Shown one piece after another: positions 7,519 through 15,451 of a stretch of 64,000 bases of DNA; the stretch's first letter is position 1, and each line of letters starts with the position of its first letter. The translations under genes and the position numbers were made by a program. Origin of the DNA: Pseudomonas sp. ADAK13 (lineage in GTDB: Bacteria; Pseudomonadota; Gammaproteobacteria; Pseudomonadales; Pseudomonadaceae); contig NZ_CP052860.1 in the NCBI RefSeq assembly GCF_012935715.1, positions 3,038,001 to 3,102,000 of the forward strand, given 5' to 3'. The notes under the pieces were generated by a model. That model did not search any database. It saw nothing but the letters and a program-made list of their open reading frames with translations, and was not told the origin of the DNA.

Positions 7519-8946
7519 ATGAGTAATCCTAGGGATGCATATCTCAAGCGTTTGGTCGCACCTCGAAACATTTGGTTGAATGGTAGGAAAGTAAATAATG
7601 TTCTCCAAGAGCCTGCGTTTCAGGGGGCTATTGACATTACACTGTCCTATTACGATATGTTGGAAGGTCCAGACTTTCACTTCGATTACAAGGGCAGTCC
7701 TGCCGCAATAAGCTTGATGGTTCCAAATACTGTCGATGATCTAGCACGCAAACGTAATGCTTATAAAAAAGTGGCTGATAGTTCATTCGGGATGTTGGGG
7801 CGAACTCCCGATTTTATCAATGCCGGGTTGAGCGCTATGTGTTCTCATGCGACGTTCTTCGGGCGTGATGAATATGCGGATTACTCAGCCAATGTTATTG
7901 ATTTCTATGACCGTTGCGCCAAAGAGCATTTGTTCGTCGGTCACGGTGCTATCAACCCGCAGATTGATCGTTCCAAGCCCATGGGGCTTCAGTCCAACCT
8001 GTACGCTGGCGTCAAATGCGTAAACGTCAGTGATCAGGGGATCGAAGTCAGCGGTGCCAAAATGATTGTGACCCTTGCTCCCATCGCTGATCAATTACTG
8101 ATCTTCAACATGCCCGGACTGACTGAGCATGACGCCGATTATGCGCTGGCTTTCGCTGTCCCGACCGACGCGCATGGCTTGAAGATTATTTGTCGCAAGA
8201 GCCTAGTACATCCCGAATCTTCTGAGTTCGATTATCCGCTGTCGAGCAAAATGGATGAGATAGACGCCTATCTGGTGTTTGATCAGGTGCGTATTTCTTG
8301 GTCTGATGTGTTCATCTTTCGCGACATTGCCAAATCCAATCAATTCTACGACGTGACTCGCACTCGCCATCATACTGGTCACCAAGGGGTTGTCCGGGGG
8401 CTAGCCAAGGCCGAGCTGCTGATTGGCGTTGCGGACAGTCTTGCTCGCAACCTAGGTCTTTCCTCCTACATTAATGTCCAGGAACAACTGGGGGAACTCA
8501 CCACCGCCTATGAGCTTATCCGCGGTGCCGTAATACTCTCTGAACTCGAAGCTCAAGTTGACGCCGAAGGCGTGTGTAACCCAAGTATTCACGCGATCCA
8601 GGCAATTCGCTGTCATTTTCCGAAGTGGTACCAGAAAATGTTGCAGACAGTTCAGTCCCTAGCGGCGGGCTCAATGCTGGCCGTGCCTCACGGTGATGAC
8701 TTTCATAATGAGAACGAAGCATGCCTGCAACAGGCGTTGCAAAATCCGTTTTTGTCACCGTTGGACAGGGGCAAGCTACTCAACTTGGCCTGGGATGTAA
8801 GCGGCGATGGTTTTGGTCAGCGTCAAATGATCTATGAAACCTACCATGCTGGCGATCCCATGCGTATTGCTGCTGCGCACTACAGCAACTACAACAAGCA
8901 AGCCATGTCGGACTCGGTGGAGCGTGCGCTTAAAGGCAATCACTAG
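7519..8946 (+). CDS. HpaB/PvcC-type FADH2-dependent monooxygenase
   Basis: The protein (475 residues from ATG 7519) resembles the oxygenase component of 4-hydroxyphenylacetate 3-hydroxylase and its relative PvcC. These use reduced flavin supplied by a separate reductase to hydroxylate aromatic or related substrates. The N-terminal HpaB domain (YLKRL..RNIWLNGRKVNNV) and the C-terminal acyl-CoA-dehydrogenase-like fold with a GDGFGQRQMIYE stretch are visible. The in-frame ATG at 7489 is rejected because AGGGAA lies 4 nt before 7519 and the family N-terminus begins there. A matching reductase is encoded at 11386. The substrate is unknown; N-hydroxylation rather than phenol hydroxylation cannot be excluded. 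Confidence 0.85.
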   Translation: MSNPRDAYLKRLVAPRNIWLNGRKVNNVLQEPAFQGAIDITLSYYDMLEGPDFHFDYKGSPAAISLMVPNTVDDLARKRNAYKKVADSSFGMLGRTPDFINAGLSAMCSHATFFGRDEYADYSANVIDFYDRCAKEHLFVGHGAINPQIDRSKPMGLQSNLYAGVKCVNVSDQGIEVSGAKMIVTLAPIADQLLIFNMPGLTEHDADYALAFAVPTDAHGLKIICRKSLVHPESSEFDYPLSSKMDEIDAYLVFDQVRISWSDVFIFRDIAKSNQFYDVTRTRHHTGHQGVVRGLAKAELLIGVADSLARNLGLSSYINVQEQLGELTTAYELIRGAVILSELEAQVDAEGVCNPSIHAIQAIRCHFPKWYQKMLQTVQSLAAGSMLAVPHGDDFHNENEACLQQALQNPFLSPLDRGKLLNLAWDVSGDGFGQRQMIYETYHAGDPMRIAAAHYSNYNKQAMSDSVERALKGNH

Positions 8947-9058
8947 CTCGTATATATAGGTGGTCGGCCTGGTACGTAATATTATATTAAGTTTTCAGTT
9001 TTATGTGTGCCTGTGTCGTCGGTTGCATGATATTTGAAGTCAAAGGAGCTGACTGTTC

Positions 9059-10279
9059 GTGATTTATAATCTTGGCAAACTCTCCAGTGTCTTGGATTCG
9101 CAAGATATTGATATGTTGTTAGTGTCCACTCGCGAAAATATCAACTACTTCACGGGTGTCAGGCCCGTGATCAAGGAATTGAATCCCTATTATGGCGAAT
9201 GCTACCTCGTCATTTGTCGGCAGCGTCCAGATGTTGTGCATATCGTGCATTCTTGTGGAGAGTGCGATCAGATTACCGAGTCTAAAACCCCCATAGGCCT
9301 TGTTCGCACCTACGGTACTTTCTATCGCGAGTTACCCGATGCCAGCGTATTGCGCGGGGACGAAGTCGCCATTCATACATGGACCAGCAACTCGGCTCGT
9401 CACTCGAATGCCCAACAGGCGCTTTTTTCTCTGTTGCAAGAATTGGGTCTCACACCGTCGACCCGGGTCGGTTGTGACGAGGACGGCATTGCCCACTCCA
9501 CCCTGACCTCAATGCAGGAACAGTTCGGTCGAGACACTCTCGTTCTGGCATCAGCACTGATCCGACAGATACGCCGAGTCAAGACCCCTTATGAGGTCGA
9601 GATGCTGACCTTGGCGGCCCGCTGTAACGAAGCGGCGATCAAACAGGTGACAGACGCGGTGCATGTGGGCATCAGCGAGGTGCAAATCGGCAAGATCTTC
9701 GAGTCCGCCGTAGTCGACCTTGGCGGCCGCCCTGAGCTAACGATGATTAAGATTGGTCGTGACGCTGTCGGCGGGCAGCGCCAACAGAGGGCAGACATTA
9801 CCTTGCAGCGTGGCGACCTGCTCTGGTTCGACTCCAACACTCGATATCAAGGGTTCTGGGCAGACTTGGCGAGGGTCTACGCCTATGGTGACGTCACCGA
9901 TGCGACAGCTCGGCGCTATGTCGCGTTGCGTGAAGGGATGCTCCACGCAGAGCGGTTGATCAGGCCCGGGATGTCCGGCAAGGACGTCTTCAACATGACC
10001 ATGGAATGCGTGAGAAGCAACGGATTTCCTGAATACAGGCGTCATCACGTCGGGCATGGCATAGGCCACGAGGCCTATGAGCGGCCGATCCTGGCCCCTG
10101 GCGAAGACGCGCTGGTTGAGCAGGGCATGGTGATCTCGGTAGAGACGCCTTATTACGAGTTCGGCCTAGGAGCCTTGCACCTTGAGGATCCATTACTCAT
10201 CGGTGTCGAGGGCAACACTTTTCTGACCATGGATCCGTGTCCCGAGCTTGGGATTATCGCTACGTCATCGTTTCGATAG
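9059..10279 (+). CDS. M24 family (aminopeptidase P/creatinase-like) enzyme
   Basis: The protein has 406 residues and starts with GTG 9059, preceded by AAGGAG (9043-9048). An N-terminal creatinase-like domain (about 1-165) precedes a pita-bread domain with all five M24 metal ligands: Asp258, Asp269, His333, Glu362 and Glu376. It is therefore likely a dinuclear metal hydrolase, classically an Xaa-Pro peptidase. Within a biosynthetic set it could trim a peptide-like precursor, inactivate the product for self-protection, or act on a non-peptide substrate as creatinase does. It sits 112 bp after the monooxygenase and 20 bp before the PLP enzyme. Confidence 0.85.
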   Translation: MIYNLGKLSSVLDSQDIDMLLVSTRENINYFTGVRPVIKELNPYYGECYLVICRQRPDVVHIVHSCGECDQITESKTPIGLVRTYGTFYRELPDASVLRGDEVAIHTWTSNSARHSNAQQALFSLLQELGLTPSTRVGCDEDGIAHSTLTSMQEQFGRDTLVLASALIRQIRRVKTPYEVEMLTLAARCNEAAIKQVTDAVHVGISEVQIGKIFESAVVDLGGRPELTMIKIGRDAVGGQRQQRADITLQRGDLLWFDSNTRYQGFWADLARVYAYGDVTDATARRYVALREGMLHAERLIRPGMSGKDVFNMTMECVRSNGFPEYRRHHVGHGIGHEAYERPILAPGEDALVEQGMVISVETPYYEFGLGALHLEDPLLIGVEGNTFLTMDPCPELGIIATSSFR

Positions 10280-10299
10280 GAAATGAAGGGAGTCGCCTT

Positions 10300-11331
10300 G
10301 TGAAGAGCATTTTGGAAACCATTGGATCGTGTCCAGTCCTTGAGCTTTCCCACTCGCTGGTGCCCAGCGGCAAGAAGCTCTATTTGAAGCTGGAGCAATT
10401 TAACCCCAACCACAGCATCAAGGATCGGACCGCCTTGGGCCTAGTGCTGGCAGCCCTGGAGTCCGGTCTTCTGGCGCCTGGTGGCACCTTGATCGAATCC
10501 ACCTCCGGCAATCTCGGCAAATCCCTGGCGATGATCGGCGCGGCGATGGGCTTGAAAGTGATCGTGGTGGTCGACCCTAAGGTTAGCTCTAGTGCGATCA
10601 ATTGGTACAAAGCCTATGGCGCGCAGGTTGACTTGGTGACAGCGCCGGACGGTCAGGGAGGCTATCAACGCGCGCGGATCGAAAGGGTCCAGCAACTACT
10701 GCACGAGTACCCCGGTGCCTACTGGCCCAACCAGTATGACAATCCGCATAACCCGGCTTATCACGAGAAGGTCTCGGCCAAGGAGTTCGCCAGTCTCGAT
10801 TACGACGTGTTAGCCGGCTGCGTCAGCACGGGTGGGCATCTGTCCGGTATCGCCAGGGGGATCAAGATCGAACGCCCGCAGGTCAAGGTCCTGGCGTGCG
10901 ATGTGGTGGGGTCTGCGGTTCTGGGTGGGGCATTTTCGCCTTACTTGCTCAATGGTGTCGGCCTGGCCTGGCGCTCGGCCAATACCCACCTGGATTGCTT
11001 TGACTACCACAGCTTGATTGATGATCACCATGCGATCTCGATGTGCCGGATTCTGGCCCGTGAAAACGGTTTGCTGCTGGGCGGTTCGGCAGGGCTGGTG
11101 GCCTACGGCGCGCTGCAATGCCTGTATGGCTCCTCGGCGAAAAGTGTCCTGGCAATTATGCCTGACAGCGGCACGAACTACCTCGATACGCTGTATGACG
11201 ACCGTTGGGTGGACGAAAAACAGATCAAGTTGTACGGCGTCGAGGCAATGCGCCAAGACCTGCAGGCCAGCGATTTCAAAAGGTCCAGGCCGGGAGTGGA
11301 TGCCGAGCATTTGGCTTCAATGAGCTATTGA
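10300..11331 (+). CDS. Fold-type II PLP synthase (cysteine synthase/SbnA-like)
   Basis: From GTG 10300 the protein has 343 residues; GAAGGGAG lies about 8 nt upstream, whereas an earlier ATG at 10237 would overlap the preceding gene by 43 bases. The PLP lysine is Lys41 in HSIKDR; the TSGN substrate loop is at 68-71, and a glycine-rich GGSAGL occurs near 270. The C-terminal PDSGTNYLDTLYDDRWV resembles SbnA and cystathionine beta-synthase-like enzymes more than plain CysK. Such enzymes replace the beta-substituent of serine derivatives. SbnB, the usual partner in diaminopropionate synthesis, is not present. A beta-substituted alanine product is therefore inferred. Confidence 0.82.
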   Translation: MKSILETIGSCPVLELSHSLVPSGKKLYLKLEQFNPNHSIKDRTALGLVLAALESGLLAPGGTLIESTSGNLGKSLAMIGAAMGLKVIVVVDPKVSSSAINWYKAYGAQVDLVTAPDGQGGYQRARIERVQQLLHEYPGAYWPNQYDNPHNPAYHEKVSAKEFASLDYDVLAGCVSTGGHLSGIARGIKIERPQVKVLACDVVGSAVLGGAFSPYLLNGVGLAWRSANTHLDCFDYHSLIDDHHAISMCRILARENGLLLGGSAGLVAYGALQCLYGSSAKSVLAIMPDSGTNYLDTLYDDRWVDEKQIKLYGVEAMRQDLQASDFKRSRPGVDAEHLASMSY

Positions 11332-11385
11332 GGCGCGACACCTCCATTTGCGTTTCGTTTGCCTGTTCGTCCATGAGGATGCTGC

Positions 11386-11892
11386 ATGTTTGACTTCATT
11401 CAAACCGAGGCCATACCCCGGCAGGATTATCACGACGGCATGGCTAGGCTCGCGGCAGGCGTCTGCATCATCACTACGCGCGTCAATGGTCGTCCTGAAG
11501 GCATGACCGCCACGTCCGTCTGCAGCGTATCGGATACTCCGCCGACGTTGTTGGTATGCCTCAATCAACGGTCGAGCACTTTCCAGGCGTGTCTGCAGAG
11601 CGAAATATTGAGCGTCAATGTACTGGGCCCCCATGCCGCTGAGCTGAGCGAGATATTCGCCAAACCCCGCAGCGCTGTCGAAAAGTTCTCTTTTGGCCAA
11701 TGGCATACCGGGACCACAGGCTCGCCCTTACTCACGGATGCATTGGTGACTTTTGATTGCCGGATTGTCGCCACTCACCGTGTTCACTCCCACGGAGTGC
11801 TGTTCTGCGAGCCGGTGAGTGTGCAGGTAGGTAGTACACAGGAGGGGTTGGGCTACTTCAACCGGCGCTTCATTCGCCTGGCGGCGCTATGA
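11386..11892 (+). CDS. Flavin reductase (HpaC-like) domain protein
   Basis: The 168-residue protein has the flavin-reductase-like split-barrel fold: GMTATSVCSVSDTPPTLLVCLN near residues 42-63, NVLG near 83, and a terminal FNRRF. These proteins reduce FMN or FAD with NAD(P)H and pass the reduced flavin to a partner oxygenase. The HpaB-type gene four genes... upstream at 7519 is the obvious partner. GAGGA precedes the ATG, and the gene lies 54 bp after the PLP enzyme. Its length is normal for the family. Confidence 0.88.
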   Translation: MFDFIQTEAIPRQDYHDGMARLAAGVCIITTRVNGRPEGMTATSVCSVSDTPPTLLVCLNQRSSTFQACLQSEILSVNVLGPHAAELSEIFAKPRSAVEKFSFGQWHTGTTGSPLLTDALVTFDCRIVATHRVHSHGVLFCEPVSVQVGSTQEGLGYFNRRFIRLAAL

Positions 11893-11957
11893 GCCGGCAT
11901 GCGCTTTTTTAATTGTTCGATGCTTAACGAGTTTCCCTAACACCAGGAGATAACACT

Positions 11958-13814
11958 ATGTGCGGAATGGCGGGTTGGCTTTCTTACTCAAGGGATCTGA
12001 GGCAGCACCGGGACACTGTCCAGCGAATGACCGATACCATGTCCCTGCGCGGTCCTGACGGTGAAGGCTTGTGGATCGAGGGGCCAATTGCCCTGGGCCA
12101 TCGACGTTTGTCGGTGATCGATCTGGAGGGAGGCAGGCAACCCATGGCTGCCAACCAGCCGGGTCACGACAACGATGTAGCGGTCATCAGCTATGTTGGT
12201 GAGGTCTACAATTTTCGCGAGTTGCGTGCTGAGTTGGTGAGTAAAGGGCATCATTTCAAAACCAACAGTGATACCGAAGTGGTGTTGCGGGCCTATGTCG
12301 AATGGGGAGAACAGTTTGCCGAGCGCCTGAATGGCATGTACGGTTTTGCCTTGTGGGATATACGCAAACAAGAGCTGCTGTTGGTCCGTGACCGGATGGG
12401 CGTTAAGCCGCTGTTCTACTTTCCTACCGCTGATGGCGTGATCTTCGGCTCGGAGCCCAAGGCCATCCTGGCCAACGCCCTGGTGCCCCGGCGAATCCAG
12501 GCCGACGGCATGCGCGAGCTGTTGGAACTGGTCAAGACGCCGGGGCAGGCGATCTTCGCGGGCATGCGAGAGGTGCTGCCCGGTGAGATTGTCAAGGTCA
12601 ACCGCGATGGCATCAAGACTCGCCGTTATTGGCAACTAGAAGCCCGCGAGCACGGTGATTCGCTGCAGCAAACCATCCAGCATACCCGTGATTTGCTCGA
12701 AGACATTGTAGATCGCCAGATGATCACCGATGTGCCTCTGTGCGTGCTGCTGTCGGGCGGTCTGGATTCTTCGACCATCACATCCCTGGCCTCCAAAAAG
12801 CTGTTGGCCCAGGGCAAGGAAAATGTGCGTACGTTCTCCCTCGACTTCAAAGACCACGGTGAAGAGTTCGTTAGTGATGGCTTCCGCCTGACCCCCGACA
12901 CACCCTTTGTCTGGGACTTGGTCAAGTGGGTGGACTCCAATCACGGCCAGATCATCCTAGACAGCCGAGAGTTGGCCGATCCGGCATTGCGTCTTGCCGT
13001 CGTCCGCGCGCTTGACTTGCCGCCGGCCTATTGGGGGGACCTTTATCCTTCGCTTTACCGCCTTTTTGAGGAAGTGCGTAAACAATCCACGGTTGCACTG
13101 TCTGGCGAGGCCGCAGACGAGGTCTTCGGTGGGTACCGCTGGTTCCATGACCCGGCTGCCATTCCCGCCGATACCTTCCCGTGGATGTCCATGGCGACGG
13201 TCAAGTTGTTCGACGGCAAGAACCTGTTTGATCAGGGCTTGCTGACGAAACTGGATATGCCCGCTTTCGTGCAAGACAGCTACCGTCAAGCACTCGATGC
13301 GGTGCCGGAATTGCCGGGAGAGGACGCTACCAACCGGCGGATGCGCCAGATCACCCATATTCACCTGACTCGTTACGTGCAGTCCCTGCTGGACCGCAAG
13401 GACCGTATGAGCATGGCGGTGGGGCTCGAACTTCGGGTGCCGTTCTGTGATCACCGGTTGGTTGAGTATGCCTTCAATATTCCCTGGGAAATGAAAACCT
13501 TCGACGGCCGGGAGAAGAGTATCTTGCGTGCGGCGGCACGGGACTTGCTTCCGGATTCCATCGTGCAACGAATCAAAAACCCTTATCCGGCAACCCAGGA
13601 TCCGGCCTACGAAAAAGAATTGCGTTCGGCCATGTCCAGTATCGCGGCGGACCCGAATGCACCGGTGCGCCAGCTATTGGATCTGGGCCGAGTCAAGGAC
13701 ACGCTGGGCAGGGAGGCGGGGAAAGTCTCCCCGTTGCACGAACGCATGGGCATGGAGCGGGTGGTTGGCATGAACAGCTGGCTCGCCGAGTATGATGTGT
13801 CCGTGGATATCTAA
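11958..13814 (+). CDS. asnB: Class-B (glutamine-hydrolysing) asparagine synthetase
   Basis: The 618-residue protein has an N-terminal glutaminase domain with nucleophile Cys2, HRRLSVID near 49-55, and the DRMGVKPL segment at 145-152. The synthetase domain carries the pyrophosphate loop SGGLDSS at 266-272 and the SGEAADEVFGGY stretch. At the oxyanion-hole segment the E. coli NGEIYN is YVGEVYN here (79-85), so the usual Asn is Val80. From memory, an actinobacterial-type AsnB subfamily also replaces this Asn, so this may be a subfamily trait. In secondary metabolism such enzymes make primary amides; ordinary asparagine synthesis is the alternative. It is co-directional with the flavin reductase (65 bp gap). 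Confidence 0.85.
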   Translation: MCGMAGWLSYSRDLRQHRDTVQRMTDTMSLRGPDGEGLWIEGPIALGHRRLSVIDLEGGRQPMAANQPGHDNDVAVISYVGEVYNFRELRAELVSKGHHFKTNSDTEVVLRAYVEWGEQFAERLNGMYGFALWDIRKQELLLVRDRMGVKPLFYFPTADGVIFGSEPKAILANALVPRRIQADGMRELLELVKTPGQAIFAGMREVLPGEIVKVNRDGIKTRRYWQLEAREHGDSLQQTIQHTRDLLEDIVDRQMITDVPLCVLLSGGLDSSTITSLASKKLLAQGKENVRTFSLDFKDHGEEFVSDGFRLTPDTPFVWDLVKWVDSNHGQIILDSRELADPALRLAVVRALDLPPAYWGDLYPSLYRLFEEVRKQSTVALSGEAADEVFGGYRWFHDPAAIPADTFPWMSMATVKLFDGKNLFDQGLLTKLDMPAFVQDSYRQALDAVPELPGEDATNRRMRQITHIHLTRYVQSLLDRKDRMSMAVGLELRVPFCDHRLVEYAFNIPWEMKTFDGREKSILRAAARDLLPDSIVQRIKNPYPATQDPAYEKELRSAMSSIAADPNAPVRQLLDLGRVKDTLGREAGKVSPLHERMGMERVVGMNSWLAEYDVSVDI

Positions 13815-13827
13815 CGCAGAAGGTTTG

Positions 13828-13865
13828 GAACCCACCCGCGCAGCGCCGGCGACGCGAGTGGGTTC
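13828..13865. other. Intergenic hairpin between asnB and the MFS gene
   Basis: GAACCCAC (13828-13835) pairs with GTGGGTTC (13858-13865), with further CGCG pairing inside. No T run follows, so it may be a transcript-stabilising or attenuating hairpin rather than a full terminator. Confidence 0.45.
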
Positions 13866-13902
13866 ACGATGACTCAGCAGTGAACAGGGATGGACATTAC
13901 CA

Positions 13903-15084
13903 ATGGTCAGCTCAGCCTTGCGGATATGGTGTGCAGTTAGTGTGTTGTGTATGGCCTCGTTCACGATGGTGACGTCCGAGTTCGCCCCCATTGGTTTGTT
14001 GTCGCAGATATCATCCGACCTGGGTCAAACCCCGTCCACCGTCGGGTTGACGGTGACGCTGTACGCATGGATCGGGGCTGCCAGTGGCTTGTTATCCAAC
14101 TGGCTGAACCGCTGGATTCCCCGCAAGACGCTGCTGATCGCGTTGATGCTGATACTGGCCGTATCCAACGGCCTGGCGGCGTTATCCCCCGAATTTTCGA
14201 CGCTGCTAGGCGCTCGCGCCTTCGGCGCATTGGCTCATGGTGTGTTTTGGGCAATCGTGGCTGCCACTGCCGCGCATATTGTGCCCCTGCATCGCATGGG
14301 GCTAGCCACTTCGATCGTGTTGGGCGGCATTACGATCGCCACGGTCATGGGCGTTCCGTTGATCAATCTGGTGGGCCAATACGATGGTTGGCGCACGGCC
14401 TTTGTTTGCCTGGCGTTGATGTGTGTTGCCAGCGCTGGTGCGATAGCACTGGTGCTTCCCTCCATGCAGATTCATTCGCTTGCCAGGGGGGTAGGTTTTG
14501 CATCGGTACTGCGGCGGAAGGACCTGTTGATCACTTACGTCATCACCGGGTTGACTGCGGCTGCGCATTTTGGTGCCTACACTTTCGTCGAGCCGTTTAT
14601 TGGCCAGGTACCTGGGATTACGACGTACTTGATTGCTGTCTTGCTATTCGCCTTCGGGGCCGCAGGTTTCCTGGGTAATCTGCTTAGTGCGCTCTTTATT
14701 GATCGCTACTTGAGCGCTTTCATTCTGATAGCGTTGATTGCGATGGCATTGGCCTTGGTTACCTTGGGCATTTACGGTCCTCTTCTGGGTATCGCGCCGG
14801 TGGTTGTCTTGCTGGTGATCTGGGGGGTGGCCATTTCCGCTTTGTTTACCGGCCTGCAGACCTGGGTCTTGAGGATTGCCGGTGATCACACGGTACCGGC
14901 CACAGCAATCCATACAGCTGTACTGAATAGCGCGATCGGGCTGGGTGTGATTATCGGCGGAGAAGCGCTGAATGTGGCCGGCTTCAAGGGGGCGATGCTA
15001 TCGGCCAGCGTGGTGATTGTCCCTGCCATCGTCCTGATGGTTGCCGCAGGAGTCCGCGCTCGGACAGAACCCGTGTTCTTGTGA
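13903..15084 (+). CDS. MFS drug/metabolite efflux transporter
   Basis: The 393-residue protein has about twelve hydrophobic segments and the layout of the DHA1 branch of the major facilitator superfamily. The first helix ends in the SEFAPIGLL motif characteristic of sugar- and drug-efflux relatives (SetA/YdhP-like), and a basic RWIPRK loop follows helix 2. These are proton-driven exporters of the inner membrane. As the last gene of the six-gene set it probably exports the product and gives self-resistance; this is inferred from position. No truncation is visible. Confidence 0.85.
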   Translation: MVSSALRIWCAVSVLCMASFTMVTSEFAPIGLLSQISSDLGQTPSTVGLTVTLYAWIGAASGLLSNWLNRWIPRKTLLIALMLILAVSNGLAALSPEFSTLLGARAFGALAHGVFWAIVAATAAHIVPLHRMGLATSIVLGGITIATVMGVPLINLVGQYDGWRTAFVCLALMCVASAGAIALVLPSMQIHSLARGVGFASVLRRKDLLITYVITGLTAAAHFGAYTFVEPFIGQVPGITTYLIAVLLFAFGAAGFLGNLLSALFIDRYLSAFILIALIAMALALVTLGIYGPLLGIAPVVVLLVIWGVAISALFTGLQTWVLRIAGDHTVPATAIHTAVLNSAIGLGVIIGGEALNVAGFKGAMLSASVVIVPAIVLMVAAGVRARTEPVFL

Positions 15085-15338
15085 AACGGGAGGACGCTGA
15101 TATCTCAGTTGCAAAGGCTTAGACGGGCAGATTAGATCGCCCCTTCAAAACGGTCACCCGCCTGCAAGTGGCCACCGGCGTGTTCTTAGGTATCATCTGG
15201 GCTATTAAAACCGTGATCGCGGGATCCTCGAGCTGGAACAGTTGGGTCATCGGCGGAGGGTGGAAATTGCTCTCTTGAGGTGAGTACGGCCTTTACAATA
15301 GGTTAGATGTTTAGCCGTTCGCCGTCTTTTAAAAGTGA

Positions 15339-15381
15339 GCCCCTGCACACGGGAATGCGGAGCCTTCCCGTGTGCAGGGGC
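15339..15381 (-). terminator. Strong stem-loop, probable integrase terminator
   Basis: A perfect 17-bp stem (15339-15355 with 15365-15381) encloses a nine-base loop. Read on the minus strand it is followed by TCACTTTT, so it could end integrase transcription about 70 bp after the stop codon. The unusually long stem also suits a structured DNA site. Confidence 0.6.
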
Positions 15382-15411
15382 TTGGCATGAGTAGCACAGC
15401 AAGCAGACGAT

Positions 15412-15428
15412 TTGGCGACAGTCGCCAA
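15412..15428. repeat. GGCGACAGTCGCC palindrome, third copy
   Basis: TTGGCGAC-A-GTCGCCAA is a perfect 17-base palindrome. Its 13-base core is identical to the centre of the palindrome at 3285-3305. It lies 24 bp past the integrase stop codon. Confidence 0.55.
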
Positions 15429-15451
15429 CTCTATCGCCGTCCAGTGATCCC

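Larger units (their letters stand above)
15085..15451. other. Intergenic region between the MFS gene and the ssrA-linked integrase
   Basis: No intact gene is seen. A plus-strand frame without start codon (about 15123-15275) encodes a hydrophobic stretch (GVFLGIIWAIKTVIAG) that may be a decayed membrane protein. The rest holds a 17-bp hairpin (15339-15381) and a TGTCGCC-type palindrome (15412-15428). Confidence 0.4.

Noticed and set aside
11386-11892. hpaC of a 4-hydroxyphenylacetate degradation operon
   Set aside because: None of the ring-cleavage and later hpa genes is present, and the neighbours are AsnB, a PLP synthase and an exporter, so a catabolic role is unlikely.
7519-15084. Tabtoxin or paerucumarin cluster
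   Set aside because: The AsnB-like and PvcC-like genes recall these, but the diagnostic tabA/tblA-type and isonitrile synthase (pvcA/pvcB) genes are absent.
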